A stretch of 64,000 bases of DNA. Origin: Stutzerimonas decontaminans. GTDB lineage: Bacteria > Pseudomonadota > Gammaproteobacteria > Pseudomonadales > Pseudomonadaceae. The notes beneath the pieces were generated by a model. That model searched no databases. It worked only from the letters and a program-made list of their open reading frames with translations, and was not told where the DNA came from. Shown here piece by piece: positions 61,950 through 64,000 of this stretch. Location of the stretch: the NCBI RefSeq assembly GCF_000661915.1, contig NZ_CP007509.1:4477501-4541500 (forward strand), given 5' to 3'. Position numbers and translations under genes: made by a program. Position 1 is the first letter of the stretch. Every line of letters begins with the position of its first letter.

Positions 61950-62540
61950 TCAGACGCTGAAGCCGAACACCTCACCCAAGTGCCGGCGATAGCGCTCGAC
62001 ATCCGCCTCGACCTGCGGCCGCTTCATCACGTCTACACAGAGGAAGGTCGGCAGACCCTGCAGGCCGAGAAACTCGTTGGCCTTGTGGAACGGCAGGTAG
62101 ACCGCATCCACGCCCTTGCCGGCGAAGAAATCACTGGGATCGTCAAAGGCCTGCTGTGGCGCGTTCCAGGTCGCGGAAATCATGTAGCGCTTGCCCTGCA
62201 ACAGACCGCCGCTGCCGTATTTCTGCGAGGCGTCGGAGCGGGTGCGGCCGTCGTTGGCGTAGAGGCTGCCGTGGCCGGCGGTGAACACCTCGTCGAGGTA
62301 CTTCTTCACCGTCCAGGGTGCGCCCATCCACCAGCCGGGCATCTGATAGATCAGCGCATCGGCCCAGAGGATTTTCTCCACCTCCTGCTGCACGTCGTAG
62401 CCAGCATCGATCTCGGTGGTACGGACCTCGAAGCCGGCCGCCGTCAAAGTTTCGTTGGCTGCCTGATGCAGCGTGGCGTTGTACTGGCCGGCCGAGTGGG
62501 CGAAGGCCTTGCCGCCGTTGAGTAGCAGAATCTTCTTCAT
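61950..62540 (-). CDS. mdaB: NAD(P)H quinone reductase, MdaB-like
   Basis: 196 residues with a flavodoxin-like fold: MKKILLLNGGKAFAHSAGQY start, then WADALIYQMPGWWMGAPWTV, KKYLDEVFTAGHG, GSGGLLQGKRYMISATWNAP and GLPTFLCVDVMKRPQVEADV. Size and motifs match MdaB, a two-electron quinone reductase binding FAD and NADPH that limits oxidative stress from quinones. It is a single gene, convergent with pntB. Confidence 0.93.
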   Translation of the reverse strand: MKKILLLNGGKAFAHSAGQYNATLHQAANETLTAAGFEVRTTEIDAGYDVQQEVEKILWADALIYQMPGWWMGAPWTVKKYLDEVFTAGHGSLYANDGRTRSDASQKYGSGGLLQGKRYMISATWNAPQQAFDDPSDFFAGKGVDAVYLPFHKANEFLGLQGLPTFLCVDVMKRPQVEADVERYRRHLGEVFGFSV

Positions 62541-62660
62541 GGGAATGCCTCAGCAACAGAATGGCGCGCAGCTTAGCCACCCCTGCGCACCGCTCCCAGA
62601 CCGTAACGGGCAAATGATCTTTGCGCTGCAGTCACGAATCCGCCGCTGATTGGCTTCGAG

Positions 62661-63650
62661 TCAGCTCGCTTTTGCGACCGCTGTTGTTTCTGGTCGCGAC
62701 GCATAGCGCTGCGCCAGTACCGCGCAGACCATCAGCTGAATCTGGTGGAACAGCATCAACGGCAGGATCAGCGTGCCCAGCGCACCGCCGGCGAACAGCA
62801 CCTGCGCCATGGGGATGCCGGTGGCCAGGCTCTTCTTCGAGCCGGCGAAGAGAATGGTGATGCGGTCCTCCAGGTCGAAGCCCAGCCAGCGCGCCGCCAG
62901 CCAGGTGATCAGCAGGGCCAACGCGAGTAGCAGACAGCAGGCCAGCACCAGCCCCAGCAGCTGCGGCAGCGGCACCTGCTGCCAGATGCCCTCGACCACC
63001 GCATGGCTGAACGCGGTGTAGACCACCAGCAGGATAGAGCTCTGGTCGACGTTCTTTAGCCAGCCCTTGTTGCGCGCCACCCAGTCGCCAATCCAGCGCC
63101 GCGCGATCTGTCCGGCGATGAACGGCAGCAGCAGCTGCACGACGATCTTGCCGATAGCATCCAGCGTCGAGCCGCCTTCGCCCTGCGCGCCCATCAGCAG
63201 CAGTACCAGCAGCGGCGTGAGGAAGATGCCGATCAGGCTGGAAGCCGCCGCGCTGCATACCGCCGCCGGGATATTGCCGCGCGCCAGGGAGGTGAAGGCG
63301 ATGGCCGACTGCACCGTGGCCGGCAGGGCGCAGAGATAGAGGATCCCGAGATACAGCTCCGGCCCGATCATCGGCGTCAGCACCGGACGCAACGCCAGGC
63401 CGAGCAGCGGGAACAGCACGAAGGTGCAGCTGAATACAAGCAGATGCAGGCGCCAATGGCCCATGCCGGCGAGGATCGCAGTGCCGGACAGCTTGGCGCC
63501 GTGCATGAAGAACAGCAGGCCGATGGCCAGGTTGGTGATCCACTCGAACACCACCACGCCCTGCCCGCGCGCCGGCAGCAGCGTGGCAATGGCCACCGCG
63601 CCGAGCAGGGCGAGGGTGAAATTGTCCGGTAGCAGGCGGGGTCTGGCCAT
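62661..63650 (-). CDS. Bile acid:sodium symporter family protein
   Basis: 329 residues with about ten membrane segments, of the SBF-like family (YfeH-type). Typical stretches are ITNLAIGLLFFMHGAKLSGT, YLGILYLCALPATVQSAIAF, TSLARGNIPAAVCSAAASSL and ITILFAGSKKSLATGIPMAQ (the crossed-helix substrate region). The substrate is an organic anion, not determinable here. It is divergent from the AraC-type gene, with an 88-bp shared promoter space. Confidence 0.9.
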   Translation of the reverse strand: MARPRLLPDNFTLALLGAVAIATLLPARGQGVVVFEWITNLAIGLLFFMHGAKLSGTAILAGMGHWRLHLLVFSCTFVLFPLLGLALRPVLTPMIGPELYLGILYLCALPATVQSAIAFTSLARGNIPAAVCSAAASSLIGIFLTPLLVLLLMGAQGEGGSTLDAIGKIVVQLLLPFIAGQIARRWIGDWVARNKGWLKNVDQSSILLVVYTAFSHAVVEGIWQQVPLPQLLGLVLACCLLLALALLITWLAARWLGFDLEDRITILFAGSKKSLATGIPMAQVLFAGGALGTLILPLMLFHQIQLMVCAVLAQRYASRPETTAVAKAS

Positions 63651-63738
63651 GGGCGCTCCTGATGCGTGTGGCTTGCAGCGAATGGCTCAGGAGTCTACTG
63701 TCGGCGCGAACATCCGACTAACGCTATCAGCCACACAA

Positions 63739-64000
63739 ATGTCGAGAAAAGGACAGGCCAGCCTCGCCCAACGCAGCATTCCGGTCATGGATGCGCTGCC
63801 CCGACCGCTGTTCGCCCGCAGCGAATCCCTCGCCGAACGGACCATCACACCCCGCCACAGCCACCCCTGGGCGCAGCTGTCCTACGCCATCAGCGGCGTG
63901 TTGCGCGTGCATACCGAGCGCGGGCGCTTCCTCGCTCCGCCGCAGCGCGCCATCCTGATTCCGCCGGGCCTGCTGCACGAGGTGATCAGCTCGCCGCAGA
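63739..64000 (+). CDS. AraC-type transcriptional regulator, N-terminal part
   Basis: 87 codons from ATG 63739 before the window ends. The sequence has the cupin-like sensor domain of AraC regulators (ERTITPRHSHPWAQLSYAIS, GVLRVHT, APPQRAILIPPGLLHEV). The DNA-binding part lies beyond the window. As a divergent neighbour it may regulate the adjacent symporter gene; that is inference. Confidence 0.75.
   Translation, partial: MSRKGQASLAQRSIPVMDALPRPLFARSESLAERTITPRHSHPWAQLSYAISGVLRVHTERGRFLAPPQRAILIPPGLLHEVISSPQ

Overview
Overall. This is a GC-rich window from a gammaproteobacterium, most like Pseudomonas in the broad sense (a Stutzerimonas/P. stutzeri-type genome would fit). The evidence is gene content and order: oxyR immediately followed by recG, a pntAA-pntAB-pntB transhydrogenase with split alpha subunit, an xcp-like type II secretion operon, and short intergenic palindromes of the kind common in pseudomonads. 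No rRNA, tRNA, CRISPR array or transposase gene was seen. Species assignment is inference.

Main content (about 2.5-38.9 kb). The window carries one contiguous, apparently complete second flagellar system of the lateral (Flag-2) type. On the minus strand: lafW-flgL-flgK-flgJ-flgI-flgH-flgG-flgF-flgE-flgD-flgC-flgB (transcribed from flgB), with flgA divergent. Then come the flagellin gene lafA and a membrane winged-helix regulator (lafZ-like) with a small membrane partner. Next is lafB(fliD)-lafC(fliS)-lafD(fliT-like)-lafE(fliK)-lafF(fliL)-lafS(sigma 28)-lafT(motA)-lafU(motB) on the minus strand, then flgM-flgN, then lafK-fliE-fliF-fliG-fliH-fliI-fliJ, all minus. Divergent from lafK is fliM-fliN-fliP-fliQ-fliR-flhB-flhA. 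LafK (a sigma 54 activator without a phosphorylatable aspartate) plausibly drives the sigma 54-type promoters seen upstream of flgB and lafB. LafS/FlgM form the late sigma/anti-sigma pair. No chemotaxis gene, flhF, flhG, fliO or motY is in the cluster, and FliM lacks the usual N-terminal CheY-binding motif, so the organelle may not switch direction through CheY.

Left flank (0-2.5 kb): a partial gene, an acyl-CoA dehydrogenase-like protein and an exported beta-propeller lactonase-like protein. Right flank (38.9-50.7 kb): a PilZ protein, a small acidic protein, an iron-containing redox enzyme-like protein paired with a methyltransferase, an auxin-efflux-type carrier, a small membrane protein, a zinc alcohol dehydrogenase, a YeeZ-like NAD-dependent oxidoreductase, oxyR, recG and a YbaK-like/HDOD protein.

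Right end (50.8-64 kb): a type II secretion operon gspE-F-G-H-I-J-K-L-M (minus strand) without the secretin gspD or gspC; the pntAA-AB-B operon; an MdaB-like quinone reductase; a bile acid:sodium symporter-family protein; and the start of a divergent AraC-type regulator cut by the window end.

Repeats and regulation. A 947-bp gene-free insertion separates fliP from fliQ and contains two ~170-200 bp inverted arms around a hairpin module that recurs in another form near 42.2 kb. REP-like palindromes also lie between gspE and gspF, after flgA and between flgI and flgJ.
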